Shown here: positions 1-7,937 of the stretch, piece by piece
Layout of the letters: every line of letters begins with the position of its first letter
Position numbering within the stretch: position 1 is the first letter of the stretch
DNA from: Chloroflexota bacterium
Lineage (GTDB): Bacteria > Chloroflexota > Dehalococcoidia > DSTF01 > RBG-16-68-14
Length of the DNA stretch: 64,000 bases
Direction of reading: 5' to 3'
NCBI GenBank assembly: GCA_003228685.1
Contig: QIFC01000095.1
Location: forward strand, 120,948 to 184,947
Made by a program: the position numbers and the translations under genes
The notes under the pieces: model-generated
Told to the model about the DNA's origin: nothing
The model's input: only the letters and a program-made list of their open reading frames with translations
Database searches by the model: none

Positions 1-462
1 ATGGCAAACGCAGAACACCTCAAGCTGGTGCGCAGCGGCGTCGAAGCGGTTAACCGCTTCGCACAGGAGCACCCAGACGTGCCTCTGGATCTCCAGGACG
101 CGGACCTGAGCGGACTTGATCTGCACGACGCACGCCTCAACGTCGCCCGGCTGTCGGGCGCCAACCTGGAGGGCGCCAACCTCCGCAAAGCCCGCCTCAA
201 CGCAGCCGACATGCGGAACTGCAACCTACAGAAGGCCGACCTCTCTGGTGCGACGTTGCACCGTGCCGACCTCACCGGCGCCGACCTGCGCGGTGCGCAC
301 ATCGAAGCCATTGGCGGCGACAACCAGCGGCTTTGCCTCGCGCCCCAGTCCTTCCAGGGCGTGCGCTGGAACCGCGAGGACCTGGAGCACATGCTGGCTG
401 TGATGAACCTCAACCCGGATTGGGAGGTCCGCTTCGAGATCGTCCCGAAGCCGGGCAAGTAG
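1..462 (+). CDS. Pentapeptide-repeat protein
   Basis: A 153-aa protein whose residues about 28-100 form a run of pentapeptide repeats of the A(D/N)LxG kind (ADLSG, ANLEG, ADLTG, ADLRG), which in this family fold into a right-handed quadrilateral beta-helix. There is no signal peptide or membrane segment, so it is probably cytosolic. The N-terminal segment before the repeats and a short non-repeat C-terminal tail look complete. The ATG at the first base of the window is a plausible true start, although the upstream sequence is not visible. Family members include gyrase-protecting proteins, but nothing here supports a specific role. Confidence 0.85.
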   Translation: MANAEHLKLVRSGVEAVNRFAQEHPDVPLDLQDADLSGLDLHDARLNVARLSGANLEGANLRKARLNAADMRNCNLQKADLSGATLHRADLTGADLRGAHIEAIGGDNQRLCLAPQSFQGVRWNREDLEHMLAVMNLNPDWEVRFEIVPKPGK

Positions 463-575
463 GCGGGCGACGCGACCCTAATCCCGCAACGTGACGCCGG
501 GCTGCCGCGCTAGGCAGCTAGCTCTGCCGCGCCGCCACACGCCAGAACCGACGGCTGTGAGTACATGCTATCTGC

Positions 576-581
576 TAGAAT
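576..581 (+). promoter_or_regulatory. Candidate -10 box TAGAAT for the LLM oxidoreductase
   Basis: TAGAAT lies 42 nt before the ATG at 624. The same hexamer precedes several other genes in this window. The gene itself has a GAGAGGA ribosome-binding site, so this would give a normal leadered mRNA. No clear -35 box is seen. Confidence 0.4.
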
Positions 582-623
582 ACGCCAGCACTAAGGGAGC
601 CCCGCTCAGAGAGGACGCGTAGT

Positions 624-1868
624 ATGAAATTCGGGCTGTTTTACGAACACCAGCTTCCCAAGCCGTACGACGGCGACCAGTGGGACCCGGACGCCGAGCA
701 CAAGCTGCTTAAGGACGCGCTCGACCAGGTCGAGCTGGCCGACCAGCTCGGGTTCGACTACATCTTCGAGGTCGAGCACCACTTCCTGGAGGAGTACGCG
801 CACTCCAGCGCGCCCGAGATCTTCCTCGCCGCGGCCAGCCAGCGCACCAAGAACATCCGACTGGGCCACGGCATCGCGCTGATGCCGCCGCGCTACAACC
901 ACCCGGCCCGCGTCGCCGAACGCATCTCGACGCTCGACCTGATCTCCGACGGCCGCGTCGAGTTCGGCACGGGCGAGTCGGCGTCCGAGATGGAGCTGGG
1001 CGGCTTCGGTGTCCCGCGCGAGGAAAAGAAGCTCCAGTGGGAAGAGGCAACGCGCCAGTGCGTGCGCATGATGACCGAGACGCCCTACCCCGGCTACGAA
1101 GGCGCCTACTTCGGCATGCCGGAGCGCAACGTGATCCCCAAGCCGCTGCAGAAGCCACACCCGCCGCTCTGGGTCGCCTCGTCGCGACGCGAAACGACCA
1201 TGGTCGCGGCGCGCCTCGGCATGGGCTCATTAGGATTCGCGTTCGAAAAGCCCGAAGAGGCGGCAGAGCGCGTGCAGCAGTACTTTGAGCTGGTGCGCGA
1301 GGAGTGCACGCCGATCGGCGTCGCGATCAACCCGTCGTTGGCCGTGCTGTCGTCGCTGATGTGCTGCGACAGCGACGAGGAGGCGATGGCCAAGGGCGTC
1401 GAAGGCACGCAGTTCTTCAGCTACTCGCTGGCCTACTACTACAACCCGTTCACCGGCGCGAAGCACCCGCCGGGCAAGGGCCACATCTACAAGAAGTTCA
1501 AGGACACGCCGGAGGACGAACGCATGGGCATGTTCGGCGGTCGCGGGCGAGGCTTCGGTGGCTTCAAGCCCGACGAAGAGCCGGAGGACGAAGTCCAGCG
1601 CGCACTCTGGCGCGCCGCCCAGCGCGGAGGCTGCATCGGCACGCCCGACTTCATCCGCGAAACGCTACTCAAGTACGAAGCCGCCCACCTGGACACGATG
1701 ATCTTCGTCGCGCAGTCGGGCACGCGCAAGCACGAGGACATCATGGAGTCGCTCGAGAAGTTCGGCAAGCAGGTGCTGCCGGAGTTCAAGGAGCGCCACA
1801 AGGAGCACCAAAAGTGGCGCGACGGGCAGCTCGCAGGCGTCGACTTCGAGATCAACTCGTCTATTTAG
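624..1868 (+). CDS. LLM-class flavin-dependent oxidoreductase (luciferase-like monooxygenase)
   Basis: A 414-aa protein of the bacterial luciferase-like TIM-barrel family, which uses FMN or F420 to oxidise diverse substrates. Diagnostic stretches are the N-terminal KFGLFYEHQLP, the HHFLEEYAHSSAPE segment with a His pair, IRLGHGIALMPPRYNHPARVAERISTLDLISDGR and the downstream GTGES phosphate-binding-type turn. The length is somewhat above the usual 330-370 aa because of a C-terminal extension after about residue 300 that contains a Gly-rich stretch (GGRGRGFGGF). The start is set by GAGAGGA upstream of the ATG. Substrate and cofactor cannot be read from the sequence. Confidence 0.9.
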   Translation: MKFGLFYEHQLPKPYDGDQWDPDAEHKLLKDALDQVELADQLGFDYIFEVEHHFLEEYAHSSAPEIFLAAASQRTKNIRLGHGIALMPPRYNHPARVAERISTLDLISDGRVEFGTGESASEMELGGFGVPREEKKLQWEEATRQCVRMMTETPYPGYEGAYFGMPERNVIPKPLQKPHPPLWVASSRRETTMVAARLGMGSLGFAFEKPEEAAERVQQYFELVREECTPIGVAINPSLAVLSSLMCCDSDEEAMAKGVEGTQFFSYSLAYYYNPFTGAKHPPGKGHIYKKFKDTPEDERMGMFGGRGRGFGGFKPDEEPEDEVQRALWRAAQRGGCIGTPDFIRETLLKYEAAHLDTMIFVAQSGTRKHEDIMESLEKFGKQVLPEFKERHKEHQKWRDGQLAGVDFEINSSI

Positions 1869-1870
1869 AT

Positions 1871-1899
1871 CATCCTTCGACAAGCTCAGGATGGAGTGA
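1871..1899 (+). repeat. Dispersed repeat copy (TCGAAGGAT family)
   Basis: Contains ATCCTTCGACAAGCTCAGGA, whose reverse complement recurs at about 41.8 kb and 47.7 kb. The ends ATCCT/AGGAT are inverted. It starts within a few bases of the stop codon of the LLM gene. Confidence 0.75.
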
Positions 1900-1997
1900 G
1901 GCGCACCTAGACACAGACACCGTGCGCAAACGAAGCTGGTTCCCCTCTCCCTTTGGGAGTGTACAGAGGGAGAGGGGTCAGGGGTGAGGGCTGAACC

Positions 1998-2333
1998 ATG
2001 GCTGCGACGAACGTTGAGAAGATCAAGGACGCGGAATTGCGCGAGACGATGGCGACGGCGCATAAGGCGCTCAAGGAGGGCGACTACCTGGGCGTCGTCC
2101 GGCGCTCGGGAGACGTCTACCTGGAGCTGCTCGAGCGCAAGCCGGAGCTACTCGCGGAGGGCGGCATTCCGGCAATGATGCGCATCAGGATGTTCCCTCG
2201 CCTGGGCGCGCGCTTGGAGCGCGAAGGAGAGGAAGCGCCAACGCTCGTCTGGGACCGCGAGACCTTCGGCTTCTCAGAGGCCGTCACGTATTTCGAATTC
2301 GCCGTCGACCAGCTCGTCGGCGAGGGGCTGTAG
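1998..2333 (+). CDS. Hypothetical protein, 111 aa
   Basis: I do not recognise this protein. It is a compact 111-aa, mostly helical, soluble protein rich in charged residues, with no signal peptide, Cys motif or membrane segment. It follows the LLM oxidoreductase after about 130 nt containing a dispersed repeat and a GGGAGAGGGGTCAGGGGTGAGG stretch of the kind repeated in many genomes, which also supplies the only G-rich sequence before the ATG. Codon use resembles that of its neighbours, so I accept it as real. Confidence 0.6.
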   Translation: MAATNVEKIKDAELRETMATAHKALKEGDYLGVVRRSGDVYLELLERKPELLAEGGIPAMMRIRMFPRLGARLEREGEEAPTLVWDRETFGFSEAVTYFEFAVDQLVGEGL

Positions 2334-2346
2334 GCTCTAGGCGCCT

Positions 2347-2370
2347 GGGCGGGTTTAAAACCCGCCCCTA
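2347..2370. repeat. Palindromic element, TTTAAA core (possible bidirectional terminator)
   Basis: GGGCGGGTTT pairs with AAACCCGCCC around a single central base, followed by CTAC. It sits between the convergent ends of the 111-aa gene and the DUF6886-like gene, where a bidirectional terminator would be expected. It shares the outer GCCCCTAC end with the two palindromes near 7.3 kb. Confidence 0.7.
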
Positions 2371-2407
2371 CCCGACCCATCTGTACTCATCTGTGTGGCA
2401 TCTGTGG

Positions 2408-2926
2408 CTATGCCCCGTAGCCCTGCGCGTTCCTGAGCCGCGTCCCGCTGTACGCCAGAGTTGAGGCGACCACGCGCCACCAGAGTTGCATCAGGCGCGG
2501 CGTAACGCGCAATTCGATGTTAGATGCGGAGATCGCGCCCAGCAGATCGCCAACAGACTCGACGCTCAGCGGCTTGACCGTGTCCCGGCTCACCCAATGG
2601 CCGGCGTTGGCATCGTTGAGCGTGAAGCTCGCCGCAGGCAGCTCGTAGCGGTAGAGCGTCGCGGACCTGACCCGCTTAAGCCAGCCGCTCTCCACCGCGA
2701 TCACCATCCGGGCCTCGATGCCGCCGAACCACCGTTCGCGGTCCTCGTCGGTCGTGCTGGCGGCCGGCCAGAAGCAAGCGCGGGGACAGTCGCGCGGCAG
2801 GTAGTACATCGGAGCGTGGTCCTCGTCGATCGCCCAGACGTACGCGTCGACATCGTCGCGATGTTCCGGCACGTGCGGCGCGAACGACAGAATGCCGTCG
2901 TCTTCGCTAAAGTGGTACAGCTTCAA
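2408..2926 (-). CDS. DUF6886-like protein
   Basis: A 172-aa soluble protein beginning KLYHFSEDDGI and carrying VWAIDEDHAPMYYLPRDCPRACFW, a pattern I associate with the DUF6886 family of unknown function. The start appears to be TTG at 2926, because translation from it gives the family-typical N-terminus. There is no Shine-Dalgarno, but a TAGAGT box lies 6 nt upstream, so the message may be leaderless. It is convergent with the preceding gene across a palindrome. The function is unknown. Confidence 0.65.
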   Translation of the reverse strand: MKLYHFSEDDGILSFAPHVPEHRDDVDAYVWAIDEDHAPMYYLPRDCPRACFWPAASTTDEDRERWFGGIEARMVIAVESGWLKRVRSATLYRYELPAASFTLNDANAGHWVSRDTVKPLSVESVGDLLGAISASNIELRVTPRLMQLWWRVVASTLAYSGTRLRNAQGYGA

Positions 2927-2988
2927 GGACTCACTCTAACGCGCACGGGCCGTCGTTCCCGACGGTGAATCAGGAAGCGAGGGGGAAG

Positions 2989-3783
2989 ATGGAGATTAAG
3001 GACAAGGTAGCGCTCGTGACCGGCGGGGGCTCGGGCATCGGCGCGGCGACCTCGCTGCGCCTTGCCAAGGAGGGCGCCTCGGTTGTCGTCGCGGACGTGA
3101 ACGAGGACGGCGGGCGAGACACCGTCACGCAGATCGAATCCAATGGCGGCAAGGCTGCCTTCGTCCGCGCCGACGTGACCGGCCCCAAGGACGCGGAGGC
3201 GATGATAGCGTTCGCGAAGGAGACATTCGGCGGGCTGGACATCCTCCATAACAACGCGGGCATCCTCGACGGCCCGGACCGCTATCCGGACGCCGATCCC
3301 GCGCAGTGGCTCCCGGTGCTGGAGGTGAACCTGCGCGGCGTGATCCTCGGCACGCAGTACGGCATCCAGGCGATGAGGGAGCGCGGCGGAGGATGCATCG
3401 TGAACATGGCGTCGATGGCCGGCCTCGGGTTCGGCTATCCGCCGAACCCGGTCTACGCGGCGAGCAAGGGAGGCGTCGTGCTCTTCACGGCGTCGCTGGC
3501 GCCGCTGAAGGACTCGGACAACATCCGCGTCAACTGCATCTGCCCGGGCGTCGTGAACACGCCGATGGCAAGGGGGGGCATACCTGCGCTAGCCGAGCAG
3601 AGCGAAGAGGCCGCGAAGCTGATCGAATCACTCAACATGATCCCGCCGGAGGAGATCGCCGACATCGTCGTCCAGTTTATCACGGACGACTCGCTGGCCG
3701 GGCAGGCGATGATGGCCCGCAACGGCAGGGAGCGCCAGCTCGCGGCGACGGCGGCAGCGCCCAAGGAGTGGCGCGGCAGCTAG
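2989..3783 (+). CDS. SDR family NAD(P)-dependent oxidoreductase
   Basis: A classical short-chain dehydrogenase of 264 aa. It has VTGGGSGIG (TGxxxGxG cofactor turn) near residue 10, an acidic residue after the second strand (VVADVN) favouring NAD, NNAG near residue 86, a catalytic Ser in NMASMAG, and YAASK as the YxxxK motif. The track start at 2965 (GTG) is rejected in favour of ATG 2989 because GAGGGGGA directly precedes it and the family usually starts close to the Rossmann turn. The substrate is unknown. The C-terminus departs from the usual TGQxxxVDGG and reads AGQAMMARNGRE. Confidence 0.88.
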   Translation: MEIKDKVALVTGGGSGIGAATSLRLAKEGASVVVADVNEDGGRDTVTQIESNGGKAAFVRADVTGPKDAEAMIAFAKETFGGLDILHNNAGILDGPDRYPDADPAQWLPVLEVNLRGVILGTQYGIQAMRERGGGCIVNMASMAGLGFGYPPNPVYAASKGGVVLFTASLAPLKDSDNIRVNCICPGVVNTPMARGGIPALAEQSEEAAKLIESLNMIPPEEIADIVVQFITDDSLAGQAMMARNGRERQLAATAAAPKEWRGS

Positions 3784-3866
3784 AAGAATGTCCGACGGTT
3801 CCCGGCCGAACATGATGCGTCCGAGGCGGCGTCGCGAGAGTCGTCTGCCACGCCGCGGAGTGCTCG

Positions 3867-4919
3867 CTACTGCGACGTTTGCGGTGCGGGTGACGCGTCG
3901 TCAGCCACGGGGTACGCCGAACTGAAGTGCTCCCAGACCAGGCGCGACACGGTCTGCCCAAGGGGAACATCCGACAGCACCCACGGATTGTCTTGTGACC
4001 AGAAGGTGAGCGCGTACGCGTATTCCCGGCCGTCCCTCTCGAATATCACAAGTCCGATGTCGTTGTCGACGTAGTATGGGACGTAGTCGATATAGCCATT
4101 CTTGTGAGCCACGATAGCGTTCGGATCCGTGACCCCCGACGGGATCAAGTGGTTGAGGCCTGGCTTCACGCGGCTCATCTTGTCGATCAGATAGGCGGTC
4201 CATTCTGGGCTCAGTAGCTGGCGCCTATAGAGCATCGTCAACGCCCGGTTAAAGTCGAGTGGCGAGATGCGGTTCTCCTGCCACCGATCTGGCGTGAGGG
4301 AGACCACGTCACCCGCGGCAGGCGGATGGTCATAAACGGCCGAGTCGAGCCGTAGTTCGCGTAGTAGTTCATCGATCTTCACCAAGCCAGCGTATCCGTC
4401 ACCTCCGCCGGTTACATTCAATAGGTAGTGCGCCGTACCCGGGTTGCTCGACCAGACCGTCTCTGCGATGATCCGTCCGACGTCGCTCTCTGGATAGAGG
4501 CCAGCCTGTAGATCTCGTACCACGGAAAGCAGGACGAAGAAGTTCATCGTACATCCAGGGATGCGCGCGCCGTCATCACCATTGACGTGGATCGATTCGC
4601 CGGTCTGCAGATCGGTTACGGCTATCGCGAAGTTGCCCCCGACCTGTGTCGAAAAGGCTTCTACCTCAGCGGCAAGGCGGTCTTGCAGCGCTTGAAGCTC
4701 CGTGGAGACTTCTCCAAGCACTAGCGGATCAGGGACAGGAGTCGGCGTTGGCGTTGGGCTCGGAGACGGAGTAGCCGTCGATGTCGGTGTCACGGTCGCG
4801 GTTGGCGTCGGCGATGAGCCGGTAACGGCGGTGCATGCGATTCCTAGTACGCCGCCCAGGATGAGAAGGCTGGCGATGGTGTACGCGAACGAGCCGTGTG
4901 TTCGGGCGTTCATCCTCAT
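3867..4919 (-). CDS. Class A beta-lactamase-fold lipoprotein with altered active site
   Basis: A 350-aa exported protein with a hydrophobic N-terminal segment ending GIAC (lipobox-like, Cys29), a Thr/Pro linker of about 30 residues, then a beta-lactamase/penicillin-recognising domain from about residue 70. Motif equivalents can be placed: CTMN (123-126) where SxxK is expected, SSN (157-159) for SDN and HKNG (272-275) for KTG. Both the nucleophilic Ser and the general-base Lys of SxxK are replaced, so penicillin hydrolysis is doubtful. It may be a binding protein or use Cys. It is convergent with the SDR, and GAGAGGCG precedes the ATG. Confidence 0.75.
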   Translation of the reverse strand: MRMNARTHGSFAYTIASLLILGGVLGIACTAVTGSSPTPTATVTPTSTATPSPSPTPTPTPVPDPLVLGEVSTELQALQDRLAAEVEAFSTQVGGNFAIAVTDLQTGESIHVNGDDGARIPGCTMNFFVLLSVVRDLQAGLYPESDVGRIIAETVWSSNPGTAHYLLNVTGGGDGYAGLVKIDELLRELRLDSAVYDHPPAAGDVVSLTPDRWQENRISPLDFNRALTMLYRRQLLSPEWTAYLIDKMSRVKPGLNHLIPSGVTDPNAIVAHKNGYIDYVPYYVDNDIGLVIFERDGREYAYALTFWSQDNPWVLSDVPLGQTVSRLVWEHFSSAYPVADDASPAPQTSQ

Positions 4920-5235
4920 GGAGTTCGCCTCTCAGTGATCAAGTTCGGGAGGCCGGACCCGAATTGAGTCCTCCAGACTGTGTCCAAGCTGTTGGCAGCG
5001 TTGTCGTCGTCATCGCTGTGTCCCACTCGCCAAATCGTGGGCAGAGCTGGGCTATGTCAGGGCTGAACGCTCGTCATGCGTTCGCCGCCCGGCATGGACA
5101 GAATAGCACAAGCGCAGGGGACTAGGCCCTTTAGCAGATCGCGAACACCGTGCGCCCACAACAGTCTCTCGTCACTTCTTCGCGGAGTCGATCCTGACGG
5201 AGGCCGCGGGCTCACATCTGAGTCCGAATGGCCCG
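4920..5235. other. Intergenic region without a recognisable gene
   Basis: Divergent intergenic stretch between the beta-lactamase-fold gene and the enoyl-CoA hydratase. The short ORFs in the track here show no family features or ribosome-binding sites. I see nothing structured apart from the promoter annotated at its right end. Confidence 0.5.
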
Positions 5236-5264
5236 TTGAAAAATCTGGCGGGCTGGTGTAGGAT
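5236..5264 (+). promoter_or_regulatory. Sigma70-type promoter for the enoyl-CoA hydratase
   Basis: TTGAAA, then 17 nt, then TAGGAT. This is near-consensus spacing and lies 75 nt upstream of the ATG at 5340, giving a leader of roughly 65-70 nt that ends in a GAAAGG ribosome-binding site. Confidence 0.6.
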
Positions 5265-5339
5265 CGCTAGGCAAACAAACCTTGTAGAACCATAGCCGAG
5301 ACGTTCCAGCCTCGGCCCTGCAGAGAAAGGTGGCCCGCG

Positions 5340-6227
5340 ATGGCTGATGATCAATCCGAGGATGTCCTATACGAACAGCGTGACGACGGCGTCGCGGTGA
5401 TCACGCTGAACCGGCCCAAGAGCCTCAACGCGATGGGCGGCGAGCTGATGCTGCTGCTGCCGAAGTACCTGCAGCAGGCGCAGCGCGACCACAACGTACG
5501 CGCGGTCGTGCTGACCGGCGCCGGCCGCGCGTTCTGCGCCGGCGGCGACGTGAAGGGCATGGCGCGCAGGCCGGACAACTCCGAAGCCGCCGCGGTGCCG
5601 CCCAGCGGCGCGGGCGCAGCGGCCGACCGCGGCAACGGCGACAGCAAGCCGTCGCTGATCAGCGCGTTCGACGACGGCGTCGCGGGGCTGCGTCAGTCGC
5701 AGCTCGAAACGAGCGGCGTCCTCCACACGATGCCCAAGCCGACGATTGGACTGATCAACGGCTTCGCGGTCGGCGCCGGCCTCAGCCTGGCGCTCGCCTG
5801 CGACATCCGCATCGCGTCCGACAAGGCGAAGTTCGGCACGGCTTTCCGCAACGTGGGCCTCAGCGGCGACTACGGCGGCTCGTACTACATAACGAACATC
5901 GTCGGCACGGCCAAGGCCCGCGAACTGTACTTCGAGGCGCGCATCATCGACGCCGAAGAGGCGCTCAGCCTCGGGCTCGCGAACCGGGTCGTCCCGCACG
6001 ACAAGCTGATGGAGGAAGGCCTGGCATACGCCGCCGAGCTGGCGGCCGGGCCGACGCGGACGCTGGCGCGCATGAAGGAGAACCTCAACCTGGCGACCCA
6101 CGTCGACCTCAAGACGCTGATGGACCACGAGGCGCAGAACATGCGCCTCTCCGGCATGAGCAACGACTCGCGGGAGGCCGTGATGGCCTTCGTCGAGAAG
6201 CGTGAGCCGAAGTTCGCAGGCAAATAG
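5340..6227 (+). CDS. Enoyl-CoA hydratase/isomerase family protein
   Basis: A 295-aa crotonase-fold protein. VITLNRPKSLNAM opens the domain. AFCAGGDVKGMA supplies the first oxyanion-hole segment, and INGFAVGAGLSLALACDIRIAS the second. GLSGDYGGSYYI lies where one catalytic acid is expected. An insertion of about 35 residues rich in Ala, Gly and Asn after residue 80 is longer than in typical hydratases. It probably acts on an acyl-CoA in beta-oxidation-type metabolism, consistent with hotdog and CoA-transferase genes nearby. The start is supported by GAAAGG and a good upstream promoter. Confidence 0.9.
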   Translation: MADDQSEDVLYEQRDDGVAVITLNRPKSLNAMGGELMLLLPKYLQQAQRDHNVRAVVLTGAGRAFCAGGDVKGMARRPDNSEAAAVPPSGAGAAADRGNGDSKPSLISAFDDGVAGLRQSQLETSGVLHTMPKPTIGLINGFAVGAGLSLALACDIRIASDKAKFGTAFRNVGLSGDYGGSYYITNIVGTAKARELYFEARIIDAEEALSLGLANRVVPHDKLMEEGLAYAAELAAGPTRTLARMKENLNLATHVDLKTLMDHEAQNMRLSGMSNDSREAVMAFVEKREPKFAGK

Positions 6228-6298
6228 CGCAACCACGTACGCGGCGTGCGTCTTTGTGAATTTCGCGAAGGAACGCGAATTCGAAAAGGAGTGAGGAC

Positions 6299-7240
6299 AT
6301 GAAAGACGATCTGAGAGAGGAAATCGAACTTCGAGACGGCCGGCTGTATGGTGCCCTCAGGGCACCCGTGAACCCGATGCGCAAGGCCGAGGGCAGCATC
6401 CACGACGAGGGCGAGGCGCGGAAGCTGGGCTTCCGGGGCGGCCTGGTCGCCGGGTCGATCCATATGGAGCAGCTTGCGCCGCTGCTAGACCGCGCGTTCG
6501 GCGAGGCGTTCTTGGAGCGCGGCACGATCTCGCTCTACTTCCTGACACCCACGCTGCACGGCGAAGAGGTGCGCGCGGTGATTGGAGCGCCGCCCGCCCT
6601 GCCGGACGCTGGCAATGCAGCGAAGGAGGAAGCGCAGGTCGAGGCCTGGATGGAGAAGCCCGACGGCACGCGCATCTGCGAGGGCACGGCAAGCTTAGGC
6701 TCGCCGATCGAGCCGAGCGCCCTGCACGCGCGCAAGCTGGACAAGCACGCGCCCGGCGAACTGCGCATCCTAGCAGGCGCGACAGCGAGCGACGAGTTCC
6801 CCGAGGTCGACACGTCGGTCCCGCACAAGCACCTCGACGCACGGCTCAAGGTGATCACGGAGCCGATGCACTACTACATCGACGACTCTCGCTGGGGCGG
6901 CCGCGTGCCCACGGTACCCAACCAGGTCAACGCCCTGATTGAGCCGGCGAACGGCTACCTGCGCGCCATCCGCACCGGCGCGATCGGCCTCTACGGTGCG
7001 ATCGAGTTGCGCAACGTGAACGGCCCGATGCTGGTCGATACGCCATATCGCGCGGGCGGCAAGCTGCTGCACGCGGGCGACACCCCCAAGACGGAGTACC
7101 TCTGGTTCGACACTTGGGCCGACGACGAGGCCGGCAAGCGCATCGTGGAGATGCGCATGATGCTGCGCTTCATGAAGGCGTCGTCGGAGAAGTACGCGGA
7201 AGCCGCCGCGGAAGCCCCGGCAGGAGCGGCGACGGCGTAG
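6299..7240 (+). CDS. Hotdog-fold (MaoC/thioesterase-like) protein, 313 aa
   Basis: The first half contains FRGGLVAGSIHMEQLAPLL followed by a strand-rich SLYFLTPTLHGEEVRAVI, the arrangement seen in hotdog-fold dehydratases and thioesterases (helix packed on a beta-sheet). The second half, around TEPMHYYIDDSRWGGRVPTVPNQVN, looks like a second related domain. No signal peptide is present. AAGGAG sits 8 nt before the ATG. Its place 70 nt after an enoyl-CoA hydratase suggests a role in acyl-CoA hydration or thioester metabolism, but this is inference and the catalytic residues are not certain. Confidence 0.6.
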   Translation: MKDDLREEIELRDGRLYGALRAPVNPMRKAEGSIHDEGEARKLGFRGGLVAGSIHMEQLAPLLDRAFGEAFLERGTISLYFLTPTLHGEEVRAVIGAPPALPDAGNAAKEEAQVEAWMEKPDGTRICEGTASLGSPIEPSALHARKLDKHAPGELRILAGATASDEFPEVDTSVPHKHLDARLKVITEPMHYYIDDSRWGGRVPTVPNQVNALIEPANGYLRAIRTGAIGLYGAIELRNVNGPMLVDTPYRAGGKLLHAGDTPKTEYLWFDTWADDEAGKRIVEMRMMLRFMKASSEKYAEAAAEAPAGAATA

Positions 7241-7268
7241 GAGGCGCATCCCGAACACAAACGACCTC

Positions 7269-7296
7269 GTAGGGGCGTTCAATTGAACGCCCCTAC
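7269..7296. repeat. Perfect 28-nt palindrome, CAATTG core
   Basis: Outer arm GTAGGGGC, inner arm GTTC, centre AATT, then the exact reverse complement. It lies between convergent genes with a second element 22 nt further on. It probably acts as a bidirectional terminator and belongs to the same family as 2347 and 7319. Confidence 0.85.
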
Positions 7297-7318
7297 TTCA
7301 TTCTGTCGCTCTGAGCGC

Positions 7319-7344
7319 GGGGCAGGTCTGAGACCTGCCCCTAC
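7319..7344. repeat. Palindromic element, AGGTCT/AGACCT core
   Basis: GGGGCAGGTCT pairs with AGACCTGCCCC around one base and is followed by TAC. The inner arms differ entirely from its neighbour at 7269, but the outer arms match. It is placed between convergent genes. Confidence 0.8.
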
Positions 7345-7364
7345 CGCCATCTCAAGATTACTGC

Positions 7365-7937
7365 CTAGCTAGGAAAGTCGGGGGCTTCGTGGAGGTCGAT
7401 GCTTACGACGTCCGCGCCGTCCATGCGGATGCGATACCACTGCCCTCGACGCTCCAACTCCGGCACGTCCTCTAGGTCGTGCGCGGCGATCAGGAAGCTC
7501 ACGAGCGCCGGGATCACGTGGCCGTGCGAGCAGCCGACGACGCGCGCATCGGGATGCGCGAACTGGATGTCCCAGAGCGCCGACATCGCCATGCCGGCGG
7601 CGTACGGCGCGACGTTCGCGCCGCGGTTATGCTCGTGGTCCCAGCCGTCCGCGACGCGCCAGGTCTCGTTGTCGCCGAGGCCGTCTACAACCGCGATCTC
7701 GAGGCCCAGCGACTCCGCGAGCGGCTCCAACGTCTCGCGGGAGCGCAGCGCCGGGCTGGAGTAGAGCGCCTCGATCTTCTCCCCGCGGCGCGCGCCCTCG
7801 AGCGCTTCCGTGAGAGCGTCCGCCTGCGCCTGCGATTGCCGCCGGCCCAGCTTCGTGAGCGGCCGCACGTTCTGGTCGATCATCCACTCGTTCCTGTCGC
7901 CGGCGTCCATGTGCGGGACGAGGTCGATGATCGTCAT
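7365..7937 (-). CDS. Histidine phosphatase superfamily protein
   Basis: A 190-aa phosphoglycerate-mutase-like phosphatase. The nucleophile His appears in LVPHMDAGDRNEW, where the usual RHG/RHA arginine is replaced by Pro. The second conserved region SSPALRSRETLEPLAE gives the phosphate-pocket Arg, and CSHGHVIPAL carries the second catalytic His. Its ATG overlaps the stop of the upstream hotdog gene (ATGA), so it is the last gene of a three-gene operon with a CoA-transferase. The substrate is unknown. Loss of the first Arg might lower activity, although SixA-like members tolerate variation nearby. Confidence 0.82.
   Translation of the reverse strand: MTIIDLVPHMDAGDRNEWMIDQNVRPLTKLGRRQSQAQADALTEALEGARRGEKIEALYSSPALRSRETLEPLAESLGLEIAVVDGLGDNETWRVADGWDHEHNRGANVAPYAAGMAMSALWDIQFAHPDARVVGCSHGHVIPALVSFLIAAHDLEDVPELERRGQWYRIRMDGADVVSIDLHEAPDFPS

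Noticed and set aside
5367-6236. 289-aa minus-strand ORF opposite the enoyl-CoA hydratase
   Set aside because: Antisense shadow of a clear crotonase gene; its composition reflects the complementary codon bias.
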